Assembly (NCBI GenBank): GCA_034926675.1
Contig: JAYFQW010000076.1
Location: 1 to 57,552 of the forward strand
From: Clostridia bacterium
GTDB taxonomy: Bacteria; Bacillota; DTU025
Length of the DNA: 57,552 nucleotides
Direction: 5' to 3'
A model generated the notes under the pieces. The model made no database searches, was not told the origin of the DNA, and was given only the letters and a program-made list of their open reading frames with translations. Made by a program: the position numbers and the translations under genes. Shown one piece after another: positions 34,075 to 41,793 of this stretch. Positions within the stretch are counted from its first letter, which is position 1; every line of letters starts with the position of its first letter.

Positions 34075-34716
34075 CTACATCTGCTTGCGCCCCAGTTCCA
34101 GGGCTAGGGCCACCTTTGCTATGAACTCGCCATGCAGCCTGCCCAGGTTCTTTTCGTAATCGTGCACCGGACGCATCGCCTCTCCTCCACCAACTGCGCA
34201 ACTCGCTCCGTACTGGGTCCCGCCGACAACAACATCGATCTGTCTCATTTCGAATATGTCATGCCGGTTCGGCATTGGAACAACCACCATTCCAAAGTGC
34301 ATCAGTGTAGTTTGCATCCCTCTGATGGTTTCTTCAGCTCCACCATTCTGGCTTGCGGTTGAGGTAAAGGCGGCCCCAACCTTGCCGATCAGATCCCCGT
34401 TCAGCCACGGCGGAGCGGCGGTATGGTCCAGATAGTCCTGAAGCTGTGATGACATCCTGCCAAAATGCGTTGGAGCGCCCAGTATTATGGCATCTGCTTC
34501 CAGGATAGGTTCCGCGTCTCCCCACTGAGCCACTGGAATATGATCAAAACGTTCGCTCTCCGAACCCAATCTGGTCAAAGTCTCTTCGTCAAAGGTTTCT
34601 GGAACACGATACAAACTGGCTTCACAACCTGGAACTCTCCTTACCCCTTCTGCTATCGCCTCAGCTAGGTCGTATGTGTGCCCGCCGATACTGTGAAAGA
34701 TGATGTGCGCTCTCAT
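34075..34716 (-). CDS. WrbA-like flavodoxin-fold NAD(P)H:quinone oxidoreductase
   Basis: The 213-residue protein has the flavodoxin phosphate loop variant HSIGGHTYDLAEAIAEG and the WrbA signatures ADAIILGAPTHFGRMSSQL and GKVGAAFTSTASQNGGAEET. It probably carries FMN and handles two-electron transfer, perhaps to or from the reductase proteins. It begins after GGAGG and sits 65 bp upstream of the selenoprotein gene, on the same strand, within the low-GC module. Confidence 0.88.
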   Translation of the reverse strand: MRAHIIFHSIGGHTYDLAEAIAEGVRRVPGCEASLYRVPETFDEETLTRLGSESERFDHIPVAQWGDAEPILEADAIILGAPTHFGRMSSQLQDYLDHTAAPPWLNGDLIGKVGAAFTSTASQNGGAEETIRGMQTTLMHFGMVVVPMPNRHDIFEMRQIDVVVGGTQYGASCAVGGGEAMRPVHDYEKNLGRLHGEFIAKVALALELGRKQM

Positions 34717-34731
34717 TTGCTCCAGCCTCCG

Positions 34732-34881
34732 TTACTGATGTTGACTTCTCGATTGCTCAACAGGTTTTTCGCCGCAGTACACATCAATAAGCATTTGACG
34801 CGCCTGTTCTTGCGTCGGCGTAGTCGGCGCCAGTTTCGCGGACACCACATCAAGAGCCGGCTCATGGCCATACCCTGCCAT
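34732..34881 (-). CDS. Small unidentified protein, 49 residues
   Basis: The frame from ATG 34881 encodes MAGYGHEPALDVVSAKLAP followed by TTPTQEQARQMLIDVYCGEK and a short tail. The composition looks like a real soluble protein and a strong GGAGG for the next gene comes right after its TAA. A possible TTG start lies slightly upstream behind AGGAGG. A competing 65-residue frame (GTG at 34910) uses the same ribosome site but is Arg/Trp-rich and looks like a shadow. It may be a gene fragment; the family is unknown. Confidence 0.4.
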   Translation of the reverse strand: MAGYGHEPALDVVSAKLAPTTPTQEQARQMLIDVYCGEKPVEQSRSQHQ

Positions 34882-34953
34882 GCTGGCGGAACTGAGCAAT
34901 CCAGATTCACTCAGCCTCCTGCAATCGTCTATTGACTAGAGAAGGCTACGCCC

Positions 34954-35526
34954 TTACAGGAGGAAATCGCCATAGGGAGGGCTAGCTACCAAAAGGAAAC
35001 GCGCTGGCAAATCTTCAGTGTAGATCGAGTGCCTCATACTCGAACTGAACATGATAGGATCTCCCTTTTCCAGCTCATACGTTGTATCCTCTACCATCAC
35101 AAAGAGCTTTCCTTCTAGTACTGTGATGAACTCCTCACCTTCCTGATCGTGACAGTAGACCCTTCTTTCAGATGGGGTATGGGGTGGATGGTATACTTCC
35201 ATGACCTGCATGTTCTTCGAGCGCCCTGAAGTAATGAGGTTGAACCTCAATCCATCCTGTGTGTGGTATGTCGTTGTGTCGTCTCTGCCCACAAGCGAGA
35301 CAGGACCCTGACTTGCAGTTTTGAAGAAGTACACGAGGTCTACGTTGAAAAACTCCGATAATCTTTGCAGATTAGCAATTGAAATCGAGTGCTTGCTGTG
35401 CTCCAAACCCCACAGATACGAATAGCTCATGCCAGTCGCTTCTGCTGCCGCCTTCAAGGATATTCCTTTTACCTGCCGGAGCTTCTTCAGTTTGCCTCCG
35501 ACATCCACATTCTCGGCATTGCTCAC
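34954..35526 (-). CDS. XRE-family regulator with C-terminal cupin domain
   Basis: The 190-residue protein has an N-terminal helix-turn-helix (KLRQVKGISLKAAAEATGMS, then YLWGLEHSKHSISIANLQRL) and a C-terminal cupin that probably binds the inducer (HDQEGEEFITVLEGKLFVMV, then LEKGDPIMFSSSMRHSI). This PuuR-like architecture is common for control of amine and amino-acid catabolism. GTG at 35526 lies nine bases after AAAGGGAG; the longer frame to 35568 starts without a site. It heads the low-GC module and probably controls it and itself. Confidence 0.9.
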   Translation of the reverse strand: MSNAENVDVGGKLKKLRQVKGISLKAAAEATGMSYSYLWGLEHSKHSISIANLQRLSEFFNVDLVYFFKTASQGPVSLVGRDDTTTYHTQDGLRFNLITSGRSKNMQVMEVYHPPHTPSERRVYCHDQEGEEFITVLEGKLFVMVEDTTYELEKGDPIMFSSSMRHSIYTEDLPARFLLVASPPYGDFLL

Positions 35527-35548
35527 TTTCAATACTCCCTTTTTACAG

Positions 35549-35585
35549 GCTATACTGTTAACTAGCAACTGTCAACGCTATTATA
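35549..35585 (-). promoter_or_regulatory. Candidate promoter and direct-repeat operator of the XRE-cupin gene
   Basis: The minus strand has a TATAAT box (35580-35585) and, closer to the gene, TTGACA (35570-35575) with TATAGC (35549-35554) 15 bp away. On the plus strand ACTGTTAAC (35554-35562) and ACTGTCAAC (35568-35576) form a direct repeat with 14-bp period overlapping these boxes. Autoregulation is a plausible reading. Confidence 0.35.
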
Positions 35586-35728
35586 CTATCAATAGGATGA
35601 CTGCTTGTGGCATTTGGCATTACGAGTATCTACATGTCTTATCAATGAGATAGTTCTCTGGACATAATCAACAACCTTCCCTCCTTGGTGTTTCTCGATC
35701 AGTCCGTCTCTACGCGATCTGCTCGTGA

Positions 35729-35771
35729 AACCGACCGCAGCGAAGCGCAATGCGCGACGGTGCGGTCGGTT
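35729..35771 (-). terminator. Terminator after ptsI
   Basis: AACCGACCGCA (35729-35739) and TGCGGTCGGTT (35761-35771) form an 11-bp perfect stem. The enclosed bases GCGAAGCGCAATGCGC can fold further. Read leftward it is followed by TTTC only, so the T-run is short. Confidence 0.5.
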
Positions 35772-35818
35772 AGTTATCTGTACTCGTTATCCAAGACTAC
35801 CTTTGAGGACAAGCCGCG

Positions 35819-37549
35819 TCAGCGCATGCCCGGCAACCCTTCCAGATATGACCGTATCTCACCGCCGGTGCTCATGGACTTGATTCGTTCCCAGATCAAT
35901 GACGCATTCCGGGAATCGAGGCTTCTGACAATCTGCTTTGCCTTGGGCAAGGAAGAGGATGCCATGCTGAGTTCATCTATCCCCATTCCCACCAGAAAGG
36001 GAATGGCCATGGGCATCCCAGCCATCTCGCCGCACATGCCCACGTGCATCTGGTTGTTATGACCTTCCTGAATGGTTCTGGCGATGAGCCTCAGCACTGC
36101 AGGGGATAGGGGATCGTTGAGGTATCCAACATGCGGATTTCCACGATCACATGCCATGGTGTACTGGACTAGATCATTGGTGCCAATACTGAAGAAGTCG
36201 CACTCCTTCGCCAATATGTCTGCGGTCACGACCGCGGACGGTATTTCGACCATGATGCCGACAGGAATGTCGCTCTGCACCTCGACTCCCTCGCATGACA
36301 GCTCGCGTTTAACGCTCTCCAGCACGAACTTGGCGGCTCTGAGGTCTTCGACATTCGCAACCATGGGGAACATTATCTTCAGGTTGCCGTAGACTGATGC
36401 TCGCAAGAGGGCCCTGAGCTGAGTTTTGAAAAGCCGCTCCTCCTTGAGGCACAGGCGGACAGCCCTCAGCCCCAGAAAAGGATTGGCTTCGTTGGGCATG
36501 GCCAGATACGGGATGAACTTGTCGCCGCCCGCATCTAGAGTTCTCACAATCACCGGACGGGGGTCCATCTCGCAGAGCACTTGTTTGTAGGCCTCGAACT
36601 GCTCGTTTTCATCTGGGGCAGAGGTCCTATCAAGAAACAGAAACTCGGTGCGGAACAGGCCCACTCCTTCGGCGCCTGCAGCCTTCACCATCTTCGTGTC
36701 ATTAGGTCCACCGATGTTGGCAGCGAGCTGCACGCGCCTGCCATCAGCCGTGACCGAAGGCAGGTTGCAGAGAAGCATAAGCCTTCGCTTTTCCTCCCTG
36801 ATGGCCTCGACTCTTACTTGGCAATCTGCGCACTCTCTATCATCAGGAGTCACGATCACCTCACCGCTGTCACCATCCACTACCACCACATCACCATCGG
36901 CTATTGCCTTCGTCGCAGCGCCTACTGCCATGACAGCCGGAATGCCTAGGGCTCTCACAAGGATGGCCGTGTGCGATGTGGCTCCACCTCTATCCAAAAC
37001 CACCGCTGAAACCCTTGTTGCATCAAGGCCTGCAGTATCAGAAGGAGATAGATCATCGGCGACGATGACTGGGTTTTCGGGCATACCTGTTCCCGGAATC
37101 CCCATAGCGCCGCCCGTAAGGCAGCAGACTAGTCTTCGCCCGATGTCTCTGATATCCTGGGCTCTAGCTGCAAGATACTGATCCTCAAGCGCCTGAAGCG
37201 TCTTGGCGTTCTCCTCGCACACCATCGTGCAGGCTATCTCAGCGGAAACAAGATCATGCCGTATTCTGTCCTCAACCGACTCTTCAATAGTTGGATCCTG
37301 CACCATCAGCAGTTGTGCTTCGAAGATTGCCGACTCATGCTCGCCAACTCTAGCCAGGGTTTCCCTCTGGATCTCCGCGAGCTCACAACAGGCCCTCTGA
37401 ACTGCATCCTTGAATCTTGCTATCTCGGTTTCCGCTTCCGCCTCAACTATGTGTCGTCCTACGTCATCCGCATGAATGGCCCTCAGCACAACAGCGCGAC
37501 CAACGCATAGCCCTGGAGATACCGGAGTGCCCACTAGCTTCCTGCTCAT
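35819..37549 (-). CDS. ptsI: PTS enzyme I (phosphoenolpyruvate-protein phosphotransferase)
   Basis: The 576-residue protein takes phosphate from PEP and passes it to HPr. The phosphorylated His-193 is in DRGGATSHTAILVRALGIPA. The PEP site includes GVGLFRTEFLFLDR and the C-terminal marks FFSIGTNDLVQYTMACDRGN and GMCGEMAGMP. ATG at 37549 follows AGGGGGG; an upstream frame extension overlaps ptsH. It lies 10 bp after ptsH at the end of the mannose-class PTS operon, a place where general PTS genes are not usually found. Confidence 0.96.
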   Translation of the reverse strand: MSRKLVGTPVSPGLCVGRAVVLRAIHADDVGRHIVEAEAETEIARFKDAVQRACCELAEIQRETLARVGEHESAIFEAQLLMVQDPTIEESVEDRIRHDLVSAEIACTMVCEENAKTLQALEDQYLAARAQDIRDIGRRLVCCLTGGAMGIPGTGMPENPVIVADDLSPSDTAGLDATRVSAVVLDRGGATSHTAILVRALGIPAVMAVGAATKAIADGDVVVVDGDSGEVIVTPDDRECADCQVRVEAIREEKRRLMLLCNLPSVTADGRRVQLAANIGGPNDTKMVKAAGAEGVGLFRTEFLFLDRTSAPDENEQFEAYKQVLCEMDPRPVIVRTLDAGGDKFIPYLAMPNEANPFLGLRAVRLCLKEERLFKTQLRALLRASVYGNLKIMFPMVANVEDLRAAKFVLESVKRELSCEGVEVQSDIPVGIMVEIPSAVVTADILAKECDFFSIGTNDLVQYTMACDRGNPHVGYLNDPLSPAVLRLIARTIQEGHNNQMHVGMCGEMAGMPMAIPFLVGMGIDELSMASSSLPKAKQIVRSLDSRNASLIWERIKSMSTGGEIRSYLEGLPGMR

Positions 37550-37559
37550 CCATACCCCC

Positions 37560-37826
37560 CTATATCCCGTCGGCTGACTCATTTACTATTGACACGAGCT
37601 GCTGCAGTGCTTCAACTTCTCCTGTGCCGTCGGTTCGAATCACGACCTCCTGCCCGCATTGAACTCCCAAAGCCAGTACCTGGATCATGCTCCTGGCATC
37701 AGCCTTCTTCCCTGAAGCCATGAGCGTTATCTTGCACCTGTGCCTCATTGCTTCCTGAACGAGGCGCGCGGCAGGCCGGGCATGCAATCCCACCTTGCTC
37801 TTGATAGTCACCATGGCCTCAGTCAA
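37560..37826 (-). CDS. ptsH: PTS phosphocarrier protein HPr
   Basis: The 88-residue HPr carries phosphate from enzyme I to EIIA. I chose the TTG start at 37826 because it is eight bases after GGAGGA and because it places the active His at exactly residue 15 (VGLHARPAARL) and the regulatory Ser at residue 46 (ADARSMIQVLALG), the canonical numbers. Ser-46 suggests control by HPr kinase, as in other Bacillota. The start overlaps the end of the EIIA gene. Frames beginning at 37850 or ATG 37814 are less well supported. Confidence 0.93.
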   Translation of the reverse strand: MTEAMVTIKSKVGLHARPAARLVQEAMRHRCKITLMASGKKADARSMIQVLALGVQCGQEVVIRTDGTGEVEALQQLVSIVNESADGI

Positions 37827-38238
37827 TGTGCGTCTCCTCCGTTCCTCCATCGCTCAGGTTCACAGCTTGGATTCCCTCAATGCCGGCACCACAGGCAAGC
37901 CCGGAGAGATCGTCTATGTCCACTCCTTCACGGGATAAGAGCACAGTCACAAGCATCGGAACATTGACTCCAGTCACTACGCGGCTATTTCTCATAGTTG
38001 AGGCCAACGCAGCAACATTGCACGGCGTCCCGCCCTGCAAATCAGCAAGAAAAAGGGCTCCGTCACCGCAGTCCACCGTTTCCGAGGCCATGGCCACTGA
38101 ATCCCTGTAATCTTCCAGGCTCATGTCGGCCGTGAATGGAACACTAGCGACTTGAGCATGTGGCCCGACTATCATCTCGGCAGTCTCGAGGAGAGCCTCT
38201 GCCATTCGACCGTGGCACAACACTACTATGCCAACCAA
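37819..38238 (-). CDS. PTS mannose-class EIIA
   Basis: The 139-residue protein has the EIIA-Man opening VGIVVLCHGRMAEALLETA with the phosphorylated His in LCHG (His-9), and FLADLQGGTPCNVAAL, the standard second motif. TTG start at 38238 behind GGAGGG. It is a separate EIIA rather than fused to EIIB. Phosphate flows from HPr to this protein and then to EIIB, encoded 36 bp upstream. Confidence 0.93.
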   Translation of the reverse strand: MVGIVVLCHGRMAEALLETAEMIVGPHAQVASVPFTADMSLEDYRDSVAMASETVDCGDGALFLADLQGGTPCNVAALASTMRNSRVVTGVNVPMLVTVLLSREGVDIDDLSGLACGAGIEGIQAVNLSDGGTEETHID

Positions 38239-38274
38239 GACGCACCCTCCCCCACAAATAGGATATGTGCCATG

Positions 38275-38748
38275 CTAGAGCTTGTGGCGAATGTCGTTTT
38301 TGGGAGACGAAGGAGTCATCTGAGAGAACACGACGATGCCCGCTCCCAGCATCTCCCTCAGAATCTCTATCTCCTCGGGATCCGCGCAAACAGACTCGTC
38401 CAGTCTGGCCCTTCCAGGGCCTGAAGGCATGTTGCCGAGGTTGACCTTCTTGATGTTGATGCCCCCATCGACAAGGCCCTTAACATCTCTTGGCGTTCGC
38501 GCTATCAGCATCACCTTGTCCCCGGAATTGTCCTTGTTGATGACGCCTATCGCCTGGGCAACAGTCAATACGTCAAGAGTCGCGATGCTCCTTGGCTTCG
38601 CCATCTTCAGAAGCGCCCTCTCCATTGGGTCATTGGCTGCTTTGTCGTTGACCACCATGAGCCTGTTGACGCCTGTGCCGTGAACCCATGCGGTAGACAC
38701 TTGCCCATGAATGAGCCTGCTATCGACTCTGACAAAGACCAGTTCCAT
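38275..38748 (-). CDS. PTS mannose/sorbose-class EIIB
   Basis: The 157-residue protein starts MELVFVRVDSRLIHGQVSTA, in which the His of LIHGQV is the phosphorylated residue. It continues MVVNDKAANDPMERALLKMA, typical of EIIB-Man/Sor. ATG at 38748 is preferred over 38757 because AGGAGG lies too close to the latter. It donates phosphate to the sugar crossing EIIC/EIID. Confidence 0.92.
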   Translation of the reverse strand: MELVFVRVDSRLIHGQVSTAWVHGTGVNRLMVVNDKAANDPMERALLKMAKPRSIATLDVLTVAQAIGVINKDNSGDKVMLIARTPRDVKGLVDGGINIKKVNLGNMPSGPGRARLDESVCADPEEIEILREMLGAGIVVFSQMTPSSPKNDIRHKL

Positions 38749-38827
38749 CCGTTTCATATCCTCCTATGTGAGTAGGTTCATTTCCAGATGGACCTCCATT
38801 GCACAGTGCCAGCGCGCCGTGCCCGAA

Positions 38828-38863
38828 GACCTGCTCACGTCATCCCATGATGATGAGCAGGTC
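38828..38863 (-). terminator. Intercistronic hairpin between aldolase and EIIB genes
   Basis: GACCTGCTCA (38828-38837) and TGAGCAGGTC (38854-38863) form a perfect 10-bp stem. No T-run follows on the minus strand, so processing or mRNA stability is more likely than termination. Confidence 0.55.
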
Positions 38864-38911
38864 CCACAGGCATTACGACGGCTTCTCCGATCACGCCTGG
38901 GTCATCCAATT

Positions 38912-39769
38912 CTAGCGGTCGAGGGCGCCGCTAGACCCAAATACCGTAATATAGTGCATTACCATCTTCTTGTATGCTTCGACGCCCGCTCCGTAAACCA
39001 TGCTCAATGGCAGGAACCCAAGGGCGGTAGTCTTGCCGCTTAACAGAAGTGCTTTGATGGCATTGGCGCCCGCCGACGACAAGTCGCTGAACAGATTTAT
39101 CTTGCTGATGCCTGTTCTGACCGCAAGGGCAAGCTTGTCGTCGCCTGTTGATGAACCGCCGTGAAGCACCAGGGGCACGGGTACGGCTTCGCGGAGTTCC
39201 GAAAGACGCCCAAAATCCAGTTGAGGCGTCTCCCCTTCATACAGCCCGTGCGCGGTTCCGACTGCAACAGCCAGGCAATCCACTGAAGTCAGTTTGACAA
39301 ACTCAACTGCCTCAGCTGGATCAGTAAGAGGGGCAGTACGATCCTCAGCATAATTGCGGGCGCTTCCAACTCGACCGAGTTCGGCCTCGACCGAGATTCC
39401 TGCTGCGTGCGCCATTTTCACGACCTCAGCCGTGATCTTCACGTTCTCTTCGAAGGGCAGCTTGGAGCAATCGATCATCACCGAAGTGAACCCGGCTCGT
39501 ATCGCCTTGGCGCAAACGTCAAAGGTGTGCCCGTGGTCGAGGTTGAGAGCAGCAGGGACCTCCGGATATCTTGCAGCGAAGAACCTGGCGATGTCGGCTA
39601 CTGCCTCGAAGTCGTTCATCTCAACGCAGTCTAGGATGATCGGAGACCTCAGTTCACTCGCAGCCTGAAACACCGCGTTCACTGTTTGCATGTCGTTGAC
39701 TCCCGGAGCTGCTACGCCGTACCGCTTCTGCCGCGCATCCTGCAACAACACATTCATAGTTGTAAGCAT
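38912..39769 (-). CDS. Class II fructose-bisphosphate/tagatose-bisphosphate aldolase family
   Basis: The 285-residue zinc aldolase has ALNLDHGHTFDVCAKAIRAG with the zinc His residues, MIDCSKLPFEENV, VEAELGRVGSARNY, and PLVLHGGSSTGDDKL. The usual zinc ligand Asp-His-Gly and the GGSS phosphate site are intact. It splits the phosphorylated sugar made by this PTS after oxidation or isomerisation. ATG at 39769 follows GAGGAGG; the upstream TTG lies inside that site. Confidence 0.92.
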   Translation of the reverse strand: MLTTMNVLLQDARQKRYGVAAPGVNDMQTVNAVFQAASELRSPIILDCVEMNDFEAVADIARFFAARYPEVPAALNLDHGHTFDVCAKAIRAGFTSVMIDCSKLPFEENVKITAEVVKMAHAAGISVEAELGRVGSARNYAEDRTAPLTDPAEAVEFVKLTSVDCLAVAVGTAHGLYEGETPQLDFGRLSELREAVPVPLVLHGGSSTGDDKLALAVRTGISKINLFSDLSSAGANAIKALLLSGKTTALGFLPLSMVYGAGVEAYKKMVMHYITVFGSSGALDR

Positions 39770-39805
39770 CAGATTAGTCCTCCTCAATTAGCTCATAGAC
39801 GGCTA

Positions 39806-40864
39806 CTACATCGTAATCACAATACGATAGGTGTCTGCCTTAATCGCTTCTTCAAAGGCTTGCTGAGCCTCATCAAGCGGCATGACCTTCTCGATCATCG
39901 GTTTGACGTCGATAATGCCGCGCGAAATCAGCAATGCGGCCTGATAGAGGGCCTTTCGGTTCTTGCTCGTTGATCCGGTGATCCAGATTCCTGACCTGTG
40001 TACGAAATTGGGGTCGATTGATATGGGCACAGCCGGATGAGCCGATGCAAACAGCATCATCTTGCCGTGAGGCGCCAGAAGCCTTAGGGCATCGTCATTG
40101 GCCGGCTTCACGCCTATCGCCACTATAACTACGTCAGCTCCACGCCCGTCGTTTACGGCCTTCAGTTGCTCAACGATGTCGTCGTTGATAGGGTCGAGAA
40201 CAGCGTGCGCTCCAGCCTTCAGGGCATGCGCGCGCCTGTTGGGATCCAGATCGCTTACCACAACAAATGCGCCCCTCGCCCGAGCAACCAGGACATTGGC
40301 TAATCCCATGGCGCCTGCTCCGATTACCACAACTGTTTGACCCAACTCAATGTCAAGCTTATCGGCGCTGTTGACAGCACAGGCAATCGGCTCTGCCAGA
40401 GCAGCCTCCTCAAAAGGTATGCTCTCCGACATCTTGACGAGGTCATGCGGATCCACGGAAGCGTACTCCGACATGCCAAAAATGCCCGCTATCCCATCTG
40501 GCCTGCCCGTATTCTGCTGTTTCTGCAGGCGTTCTTTCTCAGCTGGGCAAAAGGAGTCTTGCCCCACAGCGCACTCATGGCACTCACCACAGGCACTTCC
40601 TCCGCCGCGAGCTACATGGTCTCCAACCTTCAGAGGAGTGTGGGTGTCTGGGCCTATTGCTTCAACGATGCCCGACACCTCATGGCCCCAGCATCCTGGA
40701 TAGCGAGGAAAGACTCCAGTGAAGAACCTCTGCTCCAAGGTGCACAGTGCCACGGCCTTCTGCCTAACGAGCACCTCCCCTCGCTTTGGTGCAGGCATGT
40801 CGATCTCCCGCATTTCCACCCTTTCTTGTGCTACGATCACTGCTGCTCTTGACTTGACTAACAT
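39806..40864 (-). CDS. Zinc-dependent medium-chain polyol-type dehydrogenase
   Basis: The 352-residue MDR enzyme has CTLEQRFFTG at the catalytic-zinc Cys, GHEVSGIVEAIGPD, and a structural zinc set CGECHECAVGQDSFC. The nucleotide fold is TVVVIGAGAMGLANVLVARA. As in the first dehydrogenase (21.96 kb), an E-x-R replaces the more common SDxH after the zinc Cys. In this operon it likely oxidises a polyol phosphate to a ketose phosphate for the class II aldolase. The start has GAGGGGG upstream. Confidence 0.9.
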   Translation of the reverse strand: MLVKSRAAVIVAQERVEMREIDMPAPKRGEVLVRQKAVALCTLEQRFFTGVFPRYPGCWGHEVSGIVEAIGPDTHTPLKVGDHVARGGGSACGECHECAVGQDSFCPAEKERLQKQQNTGRPDGIAGIFGMSEYASVDPHDLVKMSESIPFEEAALAEPIACAVNSADKLDIELGQTVVVIGAGAMGLANVLVARARGAFVVVSDLDPNRRAHALKAGAHAVLDPINDDIVEQLKAVNDGRGADVVIVAIGVKPANDDALRLLAPHGKMMLFASAHPAVPISIDPNFVHRSGIWITGSTSKNRKALYQAALLISRGIIDVKPMIEKVMPLDEAQQAFEEAIKADTYRIVITM

Positions 40865-40892
40865 TGGTGAACCCCCTCTACACTATCGGACT

Positions 40893-40928
40893 CGGTGTGG
40901 GCCCGGCCTTCTGGTGGGGCCCACACCG
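40893..40928 (-). terminator. Intercistronic hairpin between EIID and the dehydrogenase gene
   Basis: CGGTGTGGGCCC (40893-40904) and GGGCCCACACCG (40917-40928) pair perfectly over 12 bp with a 12-base loop. There is no T-run. It follows the membrane-subunit genes, as does the hairpin at 23.85 kb after the ABC genes. Confidence 0.65.
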
Positions 40929-40956
40929 AACGATACTCCGCCATGGAAAACGGAAG

Positions 40957-41793
40957 CTATGCCAAGATACCTAAAGCGCCAAGGATAGTGCCAGCCACGA
41001 AAACGCCCCAGATGATGTTGGTGACCTTGGCGCCCTTCTTGAGCAAATGCCATATGATCAGCACTGTCGCCAGGGGCAGGAGCCCGGGCATCAATCTGTC
41101 GAACACCTGCGTCTGGAGGCTGAAAGCGGTAATGTCTGAGATCTTCAGCTCATATGCGAACCTGAAGTTCACGTATCTGGCTGTTAAGCCGCCTGTAGCG
41201 ATAAGGCCCACGAACCCCGCGGCATCGGAAAGCCGCTCGAGTAGGCCGCTTTCGTACATGCGCTCAACCAGATTGCCGCCATGTACATAGCCCTGCATGT
41301 ACGCCCAATACGAGAATGCGTATGCGTACGCCGAAGCACCCACCGCGTAGATCAGTGGGCCTAGGCCGTTGCCCTCCAGGCCAAGAGAGATGCCTATTGC
41401 GAGCAGAATCGGAACCACCATGCCCTGAGTAATGGTGTCGCCAAGGCCTGCAAGAGGGCCCATGAGCGAGGTCTTCACTGAGTTGATAGTGTCATCATCC
41501 AATGGAACTCCGTTAGCGCGTTGCTCTTCCATAGAAGCTGCCAGACCTGCCGCCAGAGCTCCAACCTGAGGACTGGTGTTGAAGAATACAAGGTGGCGTT
41601 TGAGGGCAGCAGATATCTCTTCCTTGGTTTCATACAGATCCTCGATGATGGGAACCATTGCGTGAGCGAATCCAACCGCCTGCATGCGTTCCCAGTTGTA
41701 GAGACCATGCAGAAACGCCGACCAGTTGAACCAGGATTTCAGCAGCGCACGACGGGAGATTTTCTTCCTCGCCTGTGTTTTCTCAGCCGACAT
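40957..41793 (-). CDS. PTS mannose-class EIID membrane subunit
   Basis: The 278-residue protein has the EIID marks LLKSWFNWSAFLHGLYNWER, FNTSPQVGALAAGLAASMEE and SLMGPLAGLGDTITQG. It ends with a hydrophobic span (IIWGVFVAGTILGALGILA). It forms the sugar channel with EIIC. ATG at 41793 follows AAGGGGG and overlaps the EIIC stop by 11 bp; the frame extends to 41817 without a site. Confidence 0.93.
   Translation of the reverse strand: MSAEKTQARKKISRRALLKSWFNWSAFLHGLYNWERMQAVGFAHAMVPIIEDLYETKEEISAALKRHLVFFNTSPQVGALAAGLAASMEEQRANGVPLDDDTINSVKTSLMGPLAGLGDTITQGMVVPILLAIGISLGLEGNGLGPLIYAVGASAYAYAFSYWAYMQGYVHGGNLVERMYESGLLERLSDAAGFVGLIATGGLTARYVNFRFAYELKISDITAFSLQTQVFDRLMPGLLPLATVLIIWHLLKKGAKVTNIIWGVFVAGTILGALGILA

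Noticed and set aside
34713-34910. 65-codon GTG-started frame before wrbA
   Set aside because: It has a well placed ribosome site, but its Arg/Trp/Met-rich sequence looks like the shadow of the 49-codon frame on the same strand.
37625-37645. TTCGAATC-type tRNA T-arm look-alike
   Set aside because: It lies inside ptsH and there is no acceptor stem or anticodon arm around it.
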